Assembly (NCBI GenBank): GCA_039000515.1
Contig: JBCFYV010002255.1
Coordinates: 45,884,831-45,948,830, forward strand
DNA length: 64,000 nt
Reading direction: 5' to 3'
Origin: Timema cristinae
Taxonomy: Eukaryota > Arthropoda > Insecta > Phasmatodea > Timematidae
Shown: piece after piece, positions 35,222-47,329 of the stretch
Numbering within the stretch: position 1 is the stretch's first letter
Layout of the letters: every line of letters begins with the position of its first letter
Notes under the pieces: model-generated
Databases searched by the model: none
The model's input: the letters and a program-made list of their open reading frames with translations, nothing else
What the model was told of the DNA's origin: nothing
Translations under genes and position numbers: made by a program

Positions 35222-36699
35222 ACATACAATGAAACTGCAAGAAACTTGAGGAAAGTTCCCTAGCTGATGGTTTACACTGCTTAGAGGAGCTACAACAAAC
35301 AAACATCTTACACCTTGGCCGTACGTAGATAAAATGAGGAGTGGTTTTCTTGTTGTGTACTTAGCAGCCATCTGCTAGTGCTAGTTGAATAGTTGTCGTT
35401 TGGCTCAATTTTAAGAAATTAACCCCCCTTATCTCTCCTTCTCTTGTAAATATCCAAATATCCCTTCCTGAATAGGTCAGTCCATCTTGTATAAAACAGC
35501 CATCCCTTGATTCCCATTTTGTATTTTATTGTGATAATTTTCGGAGGAACAGCCTGGACGTGAACCAAGGATAAGCGAACTAAGCAACTGGTGATTACGA
35601 TCTGTGAGGCATTGATCGATCCTCCTCACCGCAGATGTAGCAACGTCTGTCACTATGAGTATTTGGATTAGTAATCTTTATTAGGGTCATTGTGCTTTAT
35701 GTTTCTATTTCCATAAGACATGATCTTAAATACGTGGGCAATATCCTGACGCCTTTAACTGTATGGCCATGTATGGGCTAGTTTAAATCTTTATATCCAA
35801 TATGGGTGAAAATCAGCTTATCTAGAGTTTTGTTCCATGACCTAGTTGGGTCTTTCTATTGGTGTACCTTCCTATGGTGCTTATCTCGTGGGTATGCTAC
35901 TCTATGATCCGCGGAGTATTATTTATTTTGTCCGCCCCCCCTTCAGGCTCCACCATTATAATTAGTTAATGTTTAACTGTTTGCAGTTGTTATGATCTGT
36001 GTTCAGACTTGTGTTGATATTTAAATATACCTACTATTGAAAGACCAGGCCGCACTAATGAGGAATAGACCAGGAATAGTATAATTTCAGCCTAAATTTC
36101 TAGTAGCTTGCCATTAACTATTTGTAAGCCTACAGTTCCTCTTCCAGGAACTTAAACTTTGCATCTCTTAGCTCAATATGGAGTTAACTCATGCTAGCTA
36201 GTGCATTTAACTATCAACGTTGTAATTCTTTAACTAGGACTTTCTAGAATTAGGTAATATTAACCAGTATTATTTAAGTTGTTCATTAGTATAAAGTCTA
36301 GTAGCCGCAAGACAGGAGTGGTGTCATGTATTGTTGCTGAACCTTAAATCATTAAATGTTTCCAATTTAAATTGCTGTTGCGTTGGGGCAGACCCACCTG
36401 CGTAGTAGAATGTGTGTTAGTTTTATTTTAACGAGTTACACCCTTTCATTATTTAGACACAACCATACTTGTGTTGATTGCAGGTCTAACCAAGGTGTTT
36501 TACACATAATGTCCCTGTTGGGATAACACTGTATTAAGTAACCGATTTGATTTCCTTAATAAAGAATGGAATGTTTTGGATAAGATCTTGTCTAACCATT
36601 TGTAATTGTAATTGTTTTAGCTTGTTTGAATTTAAATAAAATGATTTGTTAAACTTGTATTTATCTCTTATACTGTTTCCTTCCCATCCTTTATTAAAT
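35222..36699. other. unassigned intron sequence
   Basis: Follows the satellite directly. GC content is somewhat higher than in the AT-rich introns, with no recognisable coding domain. An undiagnosed mobile-element remnant is possible. Confidence 0.35.
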
Positions 36700-37231
36700 G
36701 TTTTCTCTCCCTCTGTCATTTCCATTATTCTCCTCCATGATGTTCTCCCACAAACTTTCCATTACTCTCCCTGATGTTCTCCCACAAACTTACCATTACT
36801 CTCCCTGATGTTCTCCCACAAACTTTCCATTACTCTCCCTGACGTTCTTCCACAAACTTTTCATGCACTGTTTACCATAGCATCTCTAAATTCAATCCAC
36901 TCCTCTTCAATTGTTTCTATTTAATCATTAGGTACTATTTTTTACCTCAGCCAAAACTTTCTCCCTTACTTCCTCCTCGTTCAGCTTCTATATGTTTACT
37001 CTTTTTTTCACTTTTTCCTTTATCTTTCAAATTTTTCCACTTTGAGTTTTGTTACCACTACTCAGTGGTCTACTTCAACGCCTCTCCTGGTAAAGCTGTA
37101 ACATCCAACAATTATCTCCGGTTTTCTTTTTACATTAAGAAATAATCAATCAAACGTTTTTGCTCTCCTGTCTCTCCATCCGTATTTGATATTTTTTCTA
37201 TTCTTTTTTTATAAACCAGTTATTCTCCAGT
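36700..37231 (-). pseudogene. RTE-type endonuclease relic, downstream part
   Basis: Minus-strand frames read LENNWFIKK, then KKYQIRMERQESK, and further on a decayed end of the AP-endonuclease domain (the position normally followed by IDYFLV and DH) of a non-LTR retrotransposon. Stops and frameshifts are frequent. It continues the relic at 41,315-42,250: removing the 37,236-41,310 insertion and one TTAA restores the order ERYGLKLENNWFIKK apart from a one-base shift. Contains a 34-bp tandem expansion. Confidence 0.65.
36739..36866. repeat. 34-bp tandem repeat, 3.75 copies
   Basis: Unit starts at 36,739, 36,773, 36,807 and 36,841; each begins GATGTTCTCCCACAAACTTT. It is unrelated in sequence to the large 34-bp satellite and lies inside the RTE relic. 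Confidence 0.9.
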
Positions 37232-37577
37232 TTAAGGCCCTGCCTACCCTCCCTGGCGGCGTATTGAGCTTTCAGCTCTAAAATAGATGGCGTTGCTAAC
37301 GTTATACAAACGGGTGGATTCCAGCCATCAGGTTGGCAGAACTACTGGTTTGTTTAAACAATTGGGAGACCGGCGACCACGACCGGTAATCAGTAAAGGC
37401 AGCAAGCAAACTTTTTTCCAAGAATTGAGAGAGATAAGAAGTGTAGTGCCGGACCGTAAAGTGTGTAGGCGACCAAGTTTGACTAAACGTGGGGAGACAT
37501 AACGTCAAGATACAATCACACTCTCGAGCAGAAAAATTAGCTTATTCATTCCAGTCAGCTAGACGTCCATTAACCTG

Positions 37578-38262
37578 TAGTACCACTTTTGAATTTAGAA
37601 CCTTTTGATGCCAAAGTTTAGTACTAGTTTTGTACCATTTTGTACCCGTACCCGTTTTGAGTAATTTGCATATCAAAGTGGTGACTCTAGGTTAATGCAG
37701 TCGTACCACTTTTGAATTTTGAACTTTTTTTGATGCCAAAGTTTTGTATCCGTACCCATTTTGAGTAATTAGCATATCAAAGTGGTGACTCAAGGTTAAT
37801 GCTGTTTTACTACTTTTTAATTTTGAACTTTTTTTGATGCCAAAGTTTTGTACTAGTTTTGTACCGTTTTGTACCAGAAAGAAAAAGTATTGTACCCGTA
37901 CCCGTTTTGAGTAATTAGCATATCAAAGTGAGTACTCCACGTACTCCAGGTAAATGCGGTTGTACCCCTTTTGATTTTGAACTTTTTTTGATGCCAAAGT
38001 TTTGTAATAGTTTTGTACCGTTTTGTAACACAAATAAGTTTTGTACCCGTACCCATTTTGAGTAATTAGCATATCAAAGTGGTGTCTCCAGGTTAATGCT
38101 GTTGTACCACTTTTGAACTTTTTCATGCCAAAGTTTTGTACTAGTTCTGTACCGTTTTGTACCACAAAGAGAAAGTTTTGTACCCGTACCCATTTTGAGT
38201 AATTAGCATATCAAAGTGTCACGTGACTCCAGGTTAATGCTGTTGTACCACTATTGAAATAT
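37578..38262. repeat. five imperfect repeats of about 105-155 bp
   Basis: Each unit runs TTGTACCACTTTTGAA, then TTTTTTGATGCCAAAGTTTT, then GTACCCGTACCC, then GAGTAATTAGCATATCAAAG, then AGGTTAATGC. Units differ by presence of a GTACCGTTTTGTACCA segment and by short insertions. Lies in the left third of the piggyBac-like element. Confidence 0.88.
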
Positions 38263-38613
38263 TTTCAAATAAATATCTGGTGAGGGTAGTGATAAATAAT
38301 AATGTACACTTATTTATCAGAGAAAAATTTATTTAAGGTAAAATTAGAGAACTTATTTTTGAAGATTTTGTCACTAACTATAATAAATAACCTATACGAT
38401 TGAGTATGTAGCCTACGATTTTGTCGTACCATTTATTTGAGTTTATTAGTAAGCAGGTAAAATAAAAAATAACTAAAATTTAATGTGCTAAATTTGGCCA
38501 CTGTGCTTTGGCTAATTTTTAAAATTTAAAGGCTAAGGAGGCAATAACATATTTTAAAAGCAGTTTCATTTCGAAGACTATAACAATTTTGACAATAAAT
38601 ATATCTGTTATTT

Positions 38614-38864
38614 TTATTACTGATATCACCACGTCATACTACCTGGTCATGTTATACGCATATATGATAATCTAATTGGGTGGTAATGAGGAAAGAAGCA
38701 TTTGAGAGGTTATCTACCAGCATTTTTATTTTGGAAGATGGGGAAACAATTTAGGAAAAACTACCCTCAATAGACTCGACCAGGATTTGCACCCCAAGTG
38801 CTCCGCTATCAGCAGGCCAATTTAACACTAGTGACACCTTAGACCACTCAGCCACTGAAGTGGG
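38614..38864 (-). mobile_element. tRNA-derived SINE with target duplication
   Basis: Minus-strand head CCCACTTCAGTGGCTGAGTG followed by GTCTAAGG resembles a tRNA A box; the B box is GGGGTGCAAATCC. The tail-proximal end keeps the family motif (AGTATGACGTGG). Direct repeats TATCTGTTATTT at 38,602-38,613 and 38,865-38,876 flank it. Confidence 0.88.
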
Positions 38865-39059
38865 TATCTGTTATTTAATACGGTGTTTACAGTTTTCAAA
38901 CATCTATAGGATTTACACAATTTTCCAGAAATAAATATTTTTGGGAATAATTTTTTATCCTATTGGTAGAGTTTAACTTGAGTAATATCTCCATGGTGTC
39001 AGCCTGCAAGCAGGCTATACCAATCGAGAGGCTGCCGTATGTTGGCAAAGATAGGGCCA

Positions 39060-39303
39060 ACATTTTCAAGCTGAGGGTGCCATGTGGTTAGCACAACGAG
39101 CCCTCCAGACTTCTATCTCAGTTTTCTAGACTGAAGCGCTACTTATTCATTCAATTATCTCCTCATTTGTCCTCACGAGGTTGATTTTGGTTCCGTTTCA
39201 GACCCACTGCTTCACAGACAGAATTAGGGGCACTGGGGATCGAACTTGGGACTTCAGTATCTGAAGCCAGTAAATCTGACCAATATACAACAGAGGCGGT
39301 CGG
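39060..39303 (-). mobile_element. third SINE-like element, decayed
   Basis: The minus strand shows CCGCCTCTGTTGTATATTGG and a clear B box (AGTTCGATCCCC). The body differs from the other SINEs. A perfect hairpin AGCCTGC-AA-GCAGGCT lies just left of it near 39,000. No target duplication found. Confidence 0.5.
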
Positions 39304-41314
39304 GTATCAAATACTTACTTACTTACTTTATGGCATAGGGAACACAAAAGTTCATTAATTTTAATGGTTTTAAATATATATTTACTTATCATCGGCTTCA
39401 TGTCGTGGTCAATATTGCTAAAGTGCTATGACTGAGCACTGAGTGCGTAAATTAATCAGCTCAATAACTTGACTAGTTCGATTCCCTGTTAGGTTGAAAT
39501 TACTTAGTACTAGCGTGATACGAACTCGGCCAAGGCACAAGAGATTTTGAACATACAATAAGTGCGTTACAGAGTGTTAGTAACATTTACTTTCAGCTAA
39601 GAGCTTTTCTTAAAAAAAAAAGTACTTGAAATATCAGAATAATCGCTGCATTGTTATATAGAAGTATTTATTTGTATCTTAATTTTGATATTATTTCTAC
39701 AGTGAATAAAATAGTATCGCTGCTCATCCATTGTACTTAAATTAGTAGATACAGATAGCCTAAGCGCCAGTAATATGCATACCATTAAAAAAAACTTACC
39801 CTTTACTACAAGAAGTTAAATAATCAATTATATCTTTGATTTTCTTTGTGCGCCCTTTCTTAACAAACTTGTTATTCACAAGGATATAAAATAATATTTT
39901 GTAAATACTTCTCCACCTCAAAATTTATACAATCCATTGGATTTTGTTCGAAAGCAAAAAGGTCACATATTGTTAATTATATAAAAAGTAATCACCGTGG
40001 GTACTTATTGTTCGGGATTCGATACATTTCTTCCAAAACGAGCGCACAAACTGCGAGAATGCAACAGGCTCAAATTAAAAGTAATCACATATAACACGCT
40101 AATAAAATAAAATTAACATTTTCACATCTTGACTACCAAAAACTTCGTTCATTAACTTTTTGAAAAATAACTTATTCCAAAGTCCAATGAGAGTCAAATC
40201 CTAGACAGTAAAATAAAAACTAGTATATAAAATTATACTGAGAACGTCTCCAAATTACATTTAGACCAAACTTTATTTAAAATAACTATGTTTGATATGA
40301 GCAGGAATGTTTATTTTCATTTATTATAATAGTGGATTAAAAATTCAATTTACAGTAGTTTTCATTTACTTTAAATATTAACACTTATTATTACAACGTG
40401 TAGTGCTAAAGAATGAGAAAACTCAAGAAAGAATATAAGATAAGAGTGAAGAATTTTACATGTTTTACTGCCTCAGTTAAATAAGGGCTAATGTCATAAA
40501 ACTTTGTATATGGAGAAGCGTGTGGTTTTTTCTTTGAAAATAATGTATCACTAGAGTAATACTCTCATTGAAGTAAGTAGGGACCAAGTATATTTATTCA
40601 CACAGCAGGAAGACTTTGTGAGTATTTTAGTTACTGAATATATTAAGATGTTTAATTGTTTATATTTAATTACGCAAATTTTCATAATTGGACATTGGCC
40701 CTTCTTATCCTAACGTACATGGTATTAATGTTTCTTTGACTCAAGAAGGTCACAGAGATTAGTTTAACCCTCCATTGCCGCCTGCATTCCGATACAGCAG
40801 GTTAGCCAACGCTTGCAAAATGATACTAGCTTGTAAATGGTAATGATCATACTAACGGCACCTATTATCAGCTAAGACAACTAGTTGCAGAAGGAAAAGT
40901 TGTATTTAAAACCATGTATTTTGACTAGAGAGTCGACTTGGGAGTCGTTAGAGCTCAATATCGTCGTGATTATTGAAGCTAACCCAAATTAAAAAATATG
41001 TCTAAAAAGAAAAAGAAATTATTCATTAAATAGTATGTTATAAACAAACACTCTAGCTTAATTGTACAAAGAAAATAAATAAATCCATTAATAATTTTTG
41101 TCATCCCATTTAAAATGCATTGAAATGGAAACATTTTAATGAAATTATTTCAATAACTATTTTTACCATGGTTTGAAAATTCCATAAGAATTATGAAAGA
41201 TGCCCAGATATGTTACTAAAATAAATAAAAAACAACAAGGTTGAATTATTAAATATATTTTGTTCTAAATTCTTTTGTTTAGAACCGTGCATTTATGGGT
41301 AGGCAGGGCCTTAA

Positions 41315-42250
41315 GCCCTACCTTTCACAGAAACCTACGAACATATCTTCCTTGTTGTTATTGTGTGTTTATCCTAAAGGTTCAATGATTTCCTCTTTTA
41401 CACTCCAATTCCTCCCCACCTGAGAATTAAATCACCCATAATTATTATTTCCTCATCTGTTATATGCTTTTCTAGACCCTACAAAAACTATTCTATATCT
41501 TCTTTCCCATTTTCAGTCTGGGGGATATATACTAGAATAAATTATTTGTATCCATTATCTATTATTACTCGGACCTTTATCGTGCTCTCTCTCAATAGTT
41601 CCACCATTTCCATATGTTCTTTTAGCTCATTCCTTATGAGACCTACCCCATTCCAGTGCTTCTCTCTTCTCTTTTCACTACACTTAGTCTCAATCAGGTC
41701 CCCAGCCTTCCCTGGTAGTGACAATACGTTGGTGATTGACACACCCACTGACCTGGTTACTGGTAGTGACAATACGTTGGTGATTGACACACCCACTGAC
41801 CTGGTTACTGGTAGTGACAATACGTTGGTGATTGACACACCCACTGACCTGGTTACTGGTAGTGACAATACGTTGGTGATTGACACACCCACTGACCTGG
41901 TTACTGGTAGTGACAATACGTTGGTGATTGACACACCCACTGACCTGGTTACTGGTAGTGACAATACGTTGGTGATTGACACACCCACTGACCTGGTTAC
42001 TGGTAGACCACTTATCACATTTCCCCAAGAATTGTGCGTCACCTGAACATCATTGACCTTGTTACATTTTTAGGTTGTTTTTATGAAGGGGTGACCACTA
42101 CCAAAGTTATTTCTACCCTACTGCCAGGTTTTACTAAGGCTGGCCCTCTGCCTTCTCTGTCATTGGGACTCTAGGCCTTCTTTTGCTTTTGAAAACATTG
42201 GCTACCTAGTTGGAACTCCTATGAATTATGATTTCAGTGCAGCTGTTGAA
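41315..42250 (-). pseudogene. RTE-type endonuclease relic, upstream part
   Basis: Minus-strand peptides CSEKRREKHWNGVGLI, NELKEHMEMVELLRES and, after a break, EEIIIMGDL match the AP-endonuclease domain of endonuclease-reverse transcriptase elements (the GVG block and the GDLNA block). The frame is closed by stops at several places. It is split from its downstream part by the piggyBac-like element and carries six 48-bp repeats at its 5' side. Confidence 0.72.
41713..42006. repeat. 48-bp minisatellite, six identical copies
   Basis: Six units of 48 bp appear identical, each TGGTAGTGACAATACGTTGG, then TGATTGACACACCCACTGAC, then CTGGTTAC, plus a partial seventh (TGGTAG). Because 48 is a multiple of three, both strands stay open through it; neither reading is a supported protein. 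Confidence 0.95.
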
Positions 42251-43623
42251 CCACGTCTGTTCTTTTTCAGGTTACTCTTAGCTTCCTATCACATCTTACC
42301 ATTCAGCAATGCATTACACTTTTGTGATATGGTCGTTTAGATTGAGTACTCAGCCCTTCCAAAATGACAAGGTAAAAATCACTTATTATCATTGGAAATT
42401 GTTGAAAATGATCACTTTAAATGTATATTTTAAACTTTAAGATTTTGGGAAGTGGTAAGAATGCCCATATGGGACTTAGAATAATTTTACTGGTGGTCAT
42501 AGATAATTATATTGAATCTGATGGATTGATTTTAGTACATTTGTATGATTAATTTTAAACTTTGCATTTAAAAATAAATAGATCATAATTTTTACTATCT
42601 GAGGTCTTTAGTAAATACTTATTGTAGGGAAATGTCTGCTTTATAATGCTTATTGCCAAATTTAGGATGGGATTATTTGTCAACTGTACATATTTATACT
42701 TGTTATTGCTATTGTAAATTCTATGGACTCTTAAGAAGCTTATCCTATTATGCCACATGGGGAGACTTCCGAGTTATGCTTCAAGGTTAAATATTTATGG
42801 GATCATTAATAATTGTGTGCATTTTGTTAGTCATTATATGACTGCAATAAATCTCATGAGAGCATGTGCTTTTCACAGAGTTATTTGATGGCAGATTTTT
42901 GTTTATGATAAGTTATCACTGTCAATTATCGTCCTTGGGAAAGATAATTGATTGTTGCTAGTACTAACTTTTGAAATCTAATGGTTGTTACTTGTAAGCA
43001 TATTTGATAGTTTGTATATCATTAAATAATTTAACTTTAAATCATTATATCCTAAATAGTTTCAATGCTCGGTTATATTATATTCAAATGTATGTAGAAG
43101 TCTTCTTTAACACGTTACTGAACTTTTAGGTTAAAGAATACTTCTTAAGAGTTGTTTAATCATTATCTTATTATATTTAAATGTTTTTGTCTCTAATTTT
43201 GTTTTATTAACGCTTGTTTGTGCAAATTAATTAAATAAATAAATTTAAATACTCGGTATTGGCTTATTGCATTTCTTTTGGGGAATCCTTCCCTTAAGAT
43301 ATTATAATTTAACCTGACATTCTACTCTGCTAATACTAATATTCCTCTAAGTTTAATACAGTCATTTGGCATAGTTTTTCTTTTGTTTACATTTATTATG
43401 TTAGTATTTTACCCTTTATTAAAATTATTTTTAAAAAAAAGGGATGCCCCAGAAGAAACATCACGAGTATTTATAAAAGTTATTGTTATAGTTACACTGT
43501 TTTTAAAATTATAGTTTGTGACTAAGGTGTCAAGGAAAGGCATGTGGTCAATTTCTGAATCTAATGTGATTCACAAAGGGTTCATGTCCTTTGAATGTTG
43601 AAACGTTTGTAAGCACAGCCCAC
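42251..43623. other. AP4E1 intron c, unassigned
   Basis: AT-rich intron between the RTE relic and the exon at 43,624-43,804. No gene or element recognised. Confidence 0.5.
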
Positions 43624-43804
43624 CTGTGAGCTGATAATATGTGCAGAGCTGCAAGTGGCAGTAGAGCATAGAAGCTCCAATGTCTTCACTCTAAACGAAT
43701 GGTCAGGATGTTGTAAACTTGACATAATATCTGACTGCTGCTCTACAGACAGTGGAAGCTTGTAGTGACTCAGCAGAACTTCTAGAAGACACAAGCCTGC
43801 ATAC
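43624..43804 (-). CDS. AP4E1: AP-4 complex epsilon subunit, exon c (trunk)
   Basis: A 181-nt exon between acceptor GATTGTTGCAG and donor TCACAG|GTGGGC. Its first base completes the lysine codon of exon b, giving NIKYAGLCLLEVLLSH. The peptide contains SLQHPDHSFRVKTLELL, which lines up with the highly conserved LDHPDPIIKRETLELL motif of large adaptin subunits. This motif is the strongest single landmark of the gene. The exon ends in phase 0 at AHIISSQ. The next exon is 22 kb away across the satellite. Confidence 0.92.
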
Positions 43805-44025
43805 CTGCAACAATCAATTCAAACATACTTAAAAATGGTTTACATATGTTTGGTCAATTTTTACTTTCTCACTATCTTAAAGGTAAAGTATTGTGATCGT
43901 CAAAGAATTCAAACTCGATTTTCTGATGAATGTCGACGTTTCATGATTCCTCGAAACCGCAAAAGTGTTTTTTTGCAATTCCGTCTGTCTGTACCACGGA
44001 GTAGAGCCTTAACTATTTTACCAAT

Positions 44026-45829
44026 TGTAACAATACAATCTTCGTATTGTACAATTGCTACCCCACCCAAACTGATTCTACACGCTTAATCGCGTATAGC
44101 ATACTACCCGCTCCTTAATAACTCCGACGTAACCTATAATAGTACTATTCACTATTATAGCCCAATGCAGCTCAACCATCACACATCAAATAAACGTTCT
44201 TTAATTATCCAATATTGTCTGTCTACAAAACGAGTTGTTCTTCACGTACCTTGGATCTCCAAGCTGACATCACTAGAGTACTACCAAGTCAAAACGGCCG
44301 GGTTGGGTCGTGGACGACTACAAGTAATGTCCAAAGTTGTAACCGACCCGAGAAAAATATTATAACTGAACGACGTTCCCGAGGGTCAAGGCGACAATTC
44401 ATATCTGCACTGTGTTGCCGCCTGGAGGAAGATTATGGCAACTCTCACCTAGCAACAGACGCTTCCAACGGCGTTCAAGAAATATGAACTTCAAATATTC
44501 GTAGTTTACTGCAATGCGACGGCCGATGTTCAATCAGAAACCACGAAGAAAGAAGAAACTGATGTATAATGATGTAATGCCTGTGATTACGTGACTGGCT
44601 TGAATATAAACTTTCCTCCCCTTGTTTTGTGTTTTAGGTTCAGAAGGAGTATATATATATAAGAGTATGTAAATTGTATATTTTTTTACAGCATTATATT
44701 TATTATTATTAGCACCGCGTCTTACTACCCGTTCGGGTTATACGCACTTACGCTAATGTGTAATGGTAGGGTGATAGTGAGATGAAATGAAGGACCTACA
44801 GTTTAACGTGGAATCCGAACCACGGTGGAGGCCTGGCATTCCCCACATTCACAAGATGATACAGCATTATATGTATTGGGGTCATGGAGGAGGGACCCGG
44901 GAGCTCCGACCGTTTGATATTATTGAACTCATTTATATAAAAATAGCGTTTCTCGATCTGGGGTCATGAAGGATGGACCTGGCAGTTACTTTGCGTTCAA
45001 TATTATAACTTGTTTTGTAGGGTATTATGCGAGTTTGGGAAAGAAACCCTTAATATAAATTGTCATGTTTTCTAGTCGACGCAATGGGGCAATTGCGTCT
45101 GGCATTAGCTTTTTGTTACGTTTCTCATCTTGTTTAAGTGTCAAGTATGATTGACATAAGTTGTAAATTGTTAAAGTTAGTTGTCAACACCTTCTAGATA
45201 TTACCATTTGATTTGAATTGACTAAATGTATCTTATGTTTGCGTCTAGGGAGATAGGCCTTTTTATATAAATATATTTTGTTCGATATAAATAAATATAT
45301 ATCAAGTATGCAATTGTTTGTGCAGTAACGGTTAATAGTTACGTTTCCTGATGTTAAGTTAACTGTTAGTTGGTAAACGCTATTTCTAGCGTTTAAATCT
45401 GTGTCCATTTTTTTTTAGATGTAAACTTTGAGTTAGAGTTATTTGAAGGACACGAGATTTCACTCAGTATAATTGTTCGTTAAAATTATTACTTTTATTC
45501 ATTGGAACATTTTAGTATATTTATATTTATACTCTTATTTTGTAACATAATACGAAAGACCTTAAGTCATGTTTTTGAGAATAGTAAAGGAAATACGTTT
45601 AAGAAGTTACATTTTTAAGATGCAATGTTTTCTTTTTCGATAGTAGTTACTAGGAAGCTTTTGAATTAAGGCCATTATCCTTTGTCTATTTGTTTCTTGG
45701 AGATAATTAAAATATTCCTGATTTAAAAACTTTGCTCTTTAATCTGTTGTTGTTTATAACATGTACGCACATCCCCCCCTTCCCGTAGTTTTAAGGACCT
45801 TCCCTACAGGGACAGTGGAGGGAGTTGCA
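44026..45829 (+). mobile_element. solo LTR, copy 1 (with SINE inside)
   Basis: Starts TGTAACAATACAATCTTC and ends GGAGGGAGTTGCA, flanked by CAAT on both sides (44,022-44,025 and 45,830-45,833). It is homologous along its whole length to 54,003-55,646. A TATA-like stretch (ATATATATATAAGAG) precedes a block of GGTCATGGAGGAGGGACC-type subrepeats, two copies here. TG...CA ends, the 4-bp duplication and a second copy support a long terminal repeat. No internal coding region is present. Orientation follows the TATA-like stretch. Confidence 0.78.
44700..44859 (-). mobile_element. 5'-truncated SINE inside LTR copy 1
   Basis: The 3' half of the SINE family (CCGAACGGGTAGTAAGACGC on the minus strand) with a short TAA tail; head and boxes are missing. 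TACAGCATTATAT flanks it at 44,687-44,699 and 44,860-44,872, a 13-bp target duplication, and the SINE is absent at this position in LTR copy 2. Confidence 0.92.
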
Positions 45830-45894
45830 CAATCAGACTAAAACTGGGTATCTAGAGTTTTAATATGGTTGCCAAGAGGGTTTTTTGGAATTGG

Positions 45895-46240
45895 ATAGCA
45901 AACCCTAAAATTAAGGGTATCTTCCTTAAGGGCAAAAAGAGGAAAAATCGATTTTTATCTAAATCGGCTTTGACAACTTTGATTAAATTTCATATTTAAG
46001 TATTAATCAATATAACAAATAAAATGGCTACTCTCAATTTTTTTGTCAAAATGACTTTAATGGGTCCGGTCTGATGCCATCTGTCTAACCCTAAAAGGAG
46101 TAGTTTAATAAAGGGCGAAAAGAGAAAAAATCGATTTCTCAAAATCAACTAACAATTTTGATTAAAATTTGTATCAAAGCATTGATTAAGATCATACACA
46201 AAATGACTATTTTCATTTTTCCATGAAAATGACTTTCAGA
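45895..46240. repeat. two diverged direct copies of about 170 bp
   Basis: Both copies contain AGGGC-AAAAGAG, AAAAATCGATTT, TTTGATTAAA and AAAATGACTT in the same order, starting near 45,895 and 46,085. Function unknown. Confidence 0.6.
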
Positions 46241-47329
46241 GTAATTTACTGAAGCAGAAATTTCAAAATTCACCTAGCTATTTGGGATACTAAATAACTT
46301 ATCATTAAAAAATTGTAGTACTATTAAAAATCAAAAACTATGGTTTGAAATTTATTTTTATAAAACCAATAGTTTCTGAGATGGTGACTAATATTTGAAT
46401 ACAATTTTGTGAACTTTAGTTGTACAAATATACTACCTAAGTTTTGACACAATAATTCTTTAATGCCTTAGAGTAAATAAATAAGTATCTCAGAAAGTTG
46501 ATGATCTCTTTCCTTTAACCTCTTAGGGGAAATGTTTGTACAACGATATCTATCTCTATCGTTTTAGACTCAATAGTCAATATTTACCTTTTTAATTGGT
46601 CTATATTTATAAATGAGGAATTTAATAGCAATTTGATGACCTGAAGATGTAAAACCCCTAATAAAATTTCAATAATTTTAACTGGAAGTCAAAATGTTAA
46701 TAAAAAGTTTTGATCCTTGTGGACGCAATACTGATACTTTTTATTGGTCCAAATATACAAATGAGGACTTTAATTCCTTGAAAATAAAATTGTAAAATTT
46801 AAAACCAGGAGTCAAAAAATGTTTTATGTAGGTATAGTGCAATTTGTGATTGAATTATCTCGTTTCACAAATATTACGAGTTTTGAGTAAATATCTTCAA
46901 ATTTAGACAATAAAGTGAGAAAGTCCATGTGGAGTTCTGTACCGTTTATTTTTATCTGGATTTCTTTAACAATGATAAGTTCAATATTAAATATGAATAT
47001 CATGGGAAAAGTAAAATATTTTTAGTTTTAATTTGTGTATTTAATCTCCATTTTCCAAACACCATGCACATGATTCACAAACAAGCTTAACAAAAATAGC
47101 ACATTTAATCCTAACACCTTAGCATAGTTTCAAGAATAATGTGTTTGACATAATTATAATTGACTTTTAAAAAACTTTTGTATTGATAAGGATTGCTACA
47201 ACTTTAGAAGTATAAGAAAGACTAAATCAAATATTTGTTTACAAGCCTATTTTATTCCAATGACTTGCTTCCCATCAGGCGGTATAACTATTAATACAAC
47301 TAGTTATATATGAAATTAAGTGGTTGAAT
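46241..47329. other. unassigned AT-rich intron sequence
   Basis: No gene, repeat or element recognised. Confidence 0.4.

Larger units (their letters stand above)
37236..41310. mobile_element. piggyBac-like non-autonomous element, 4,075 bp
   Basis: Inverted ends GGCCCTGCCTACCC (37,236-37,249) and GGGTAGGCAGGGCC (41,297-41,310) are perfect complements. Each is flanked outside by TTAA (37,232-37,235 and 41,311-41,314), the target duplication typical of piggyBac elements. The host sequence on both sides is one RTE endonuclease relic, so the insertion is independently supported. No transposase is visible; the interior holds a five-copy repeat, two SINEs and AT-rich filler. Confidence 0.82.

Noticed and set aside
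41542..42046. 166-residue open frames on both strands
   Set aside because: Both arise from six 48-bp repeats; only the minus-strand flank has a real family match, to a dead RTE endonuclease.
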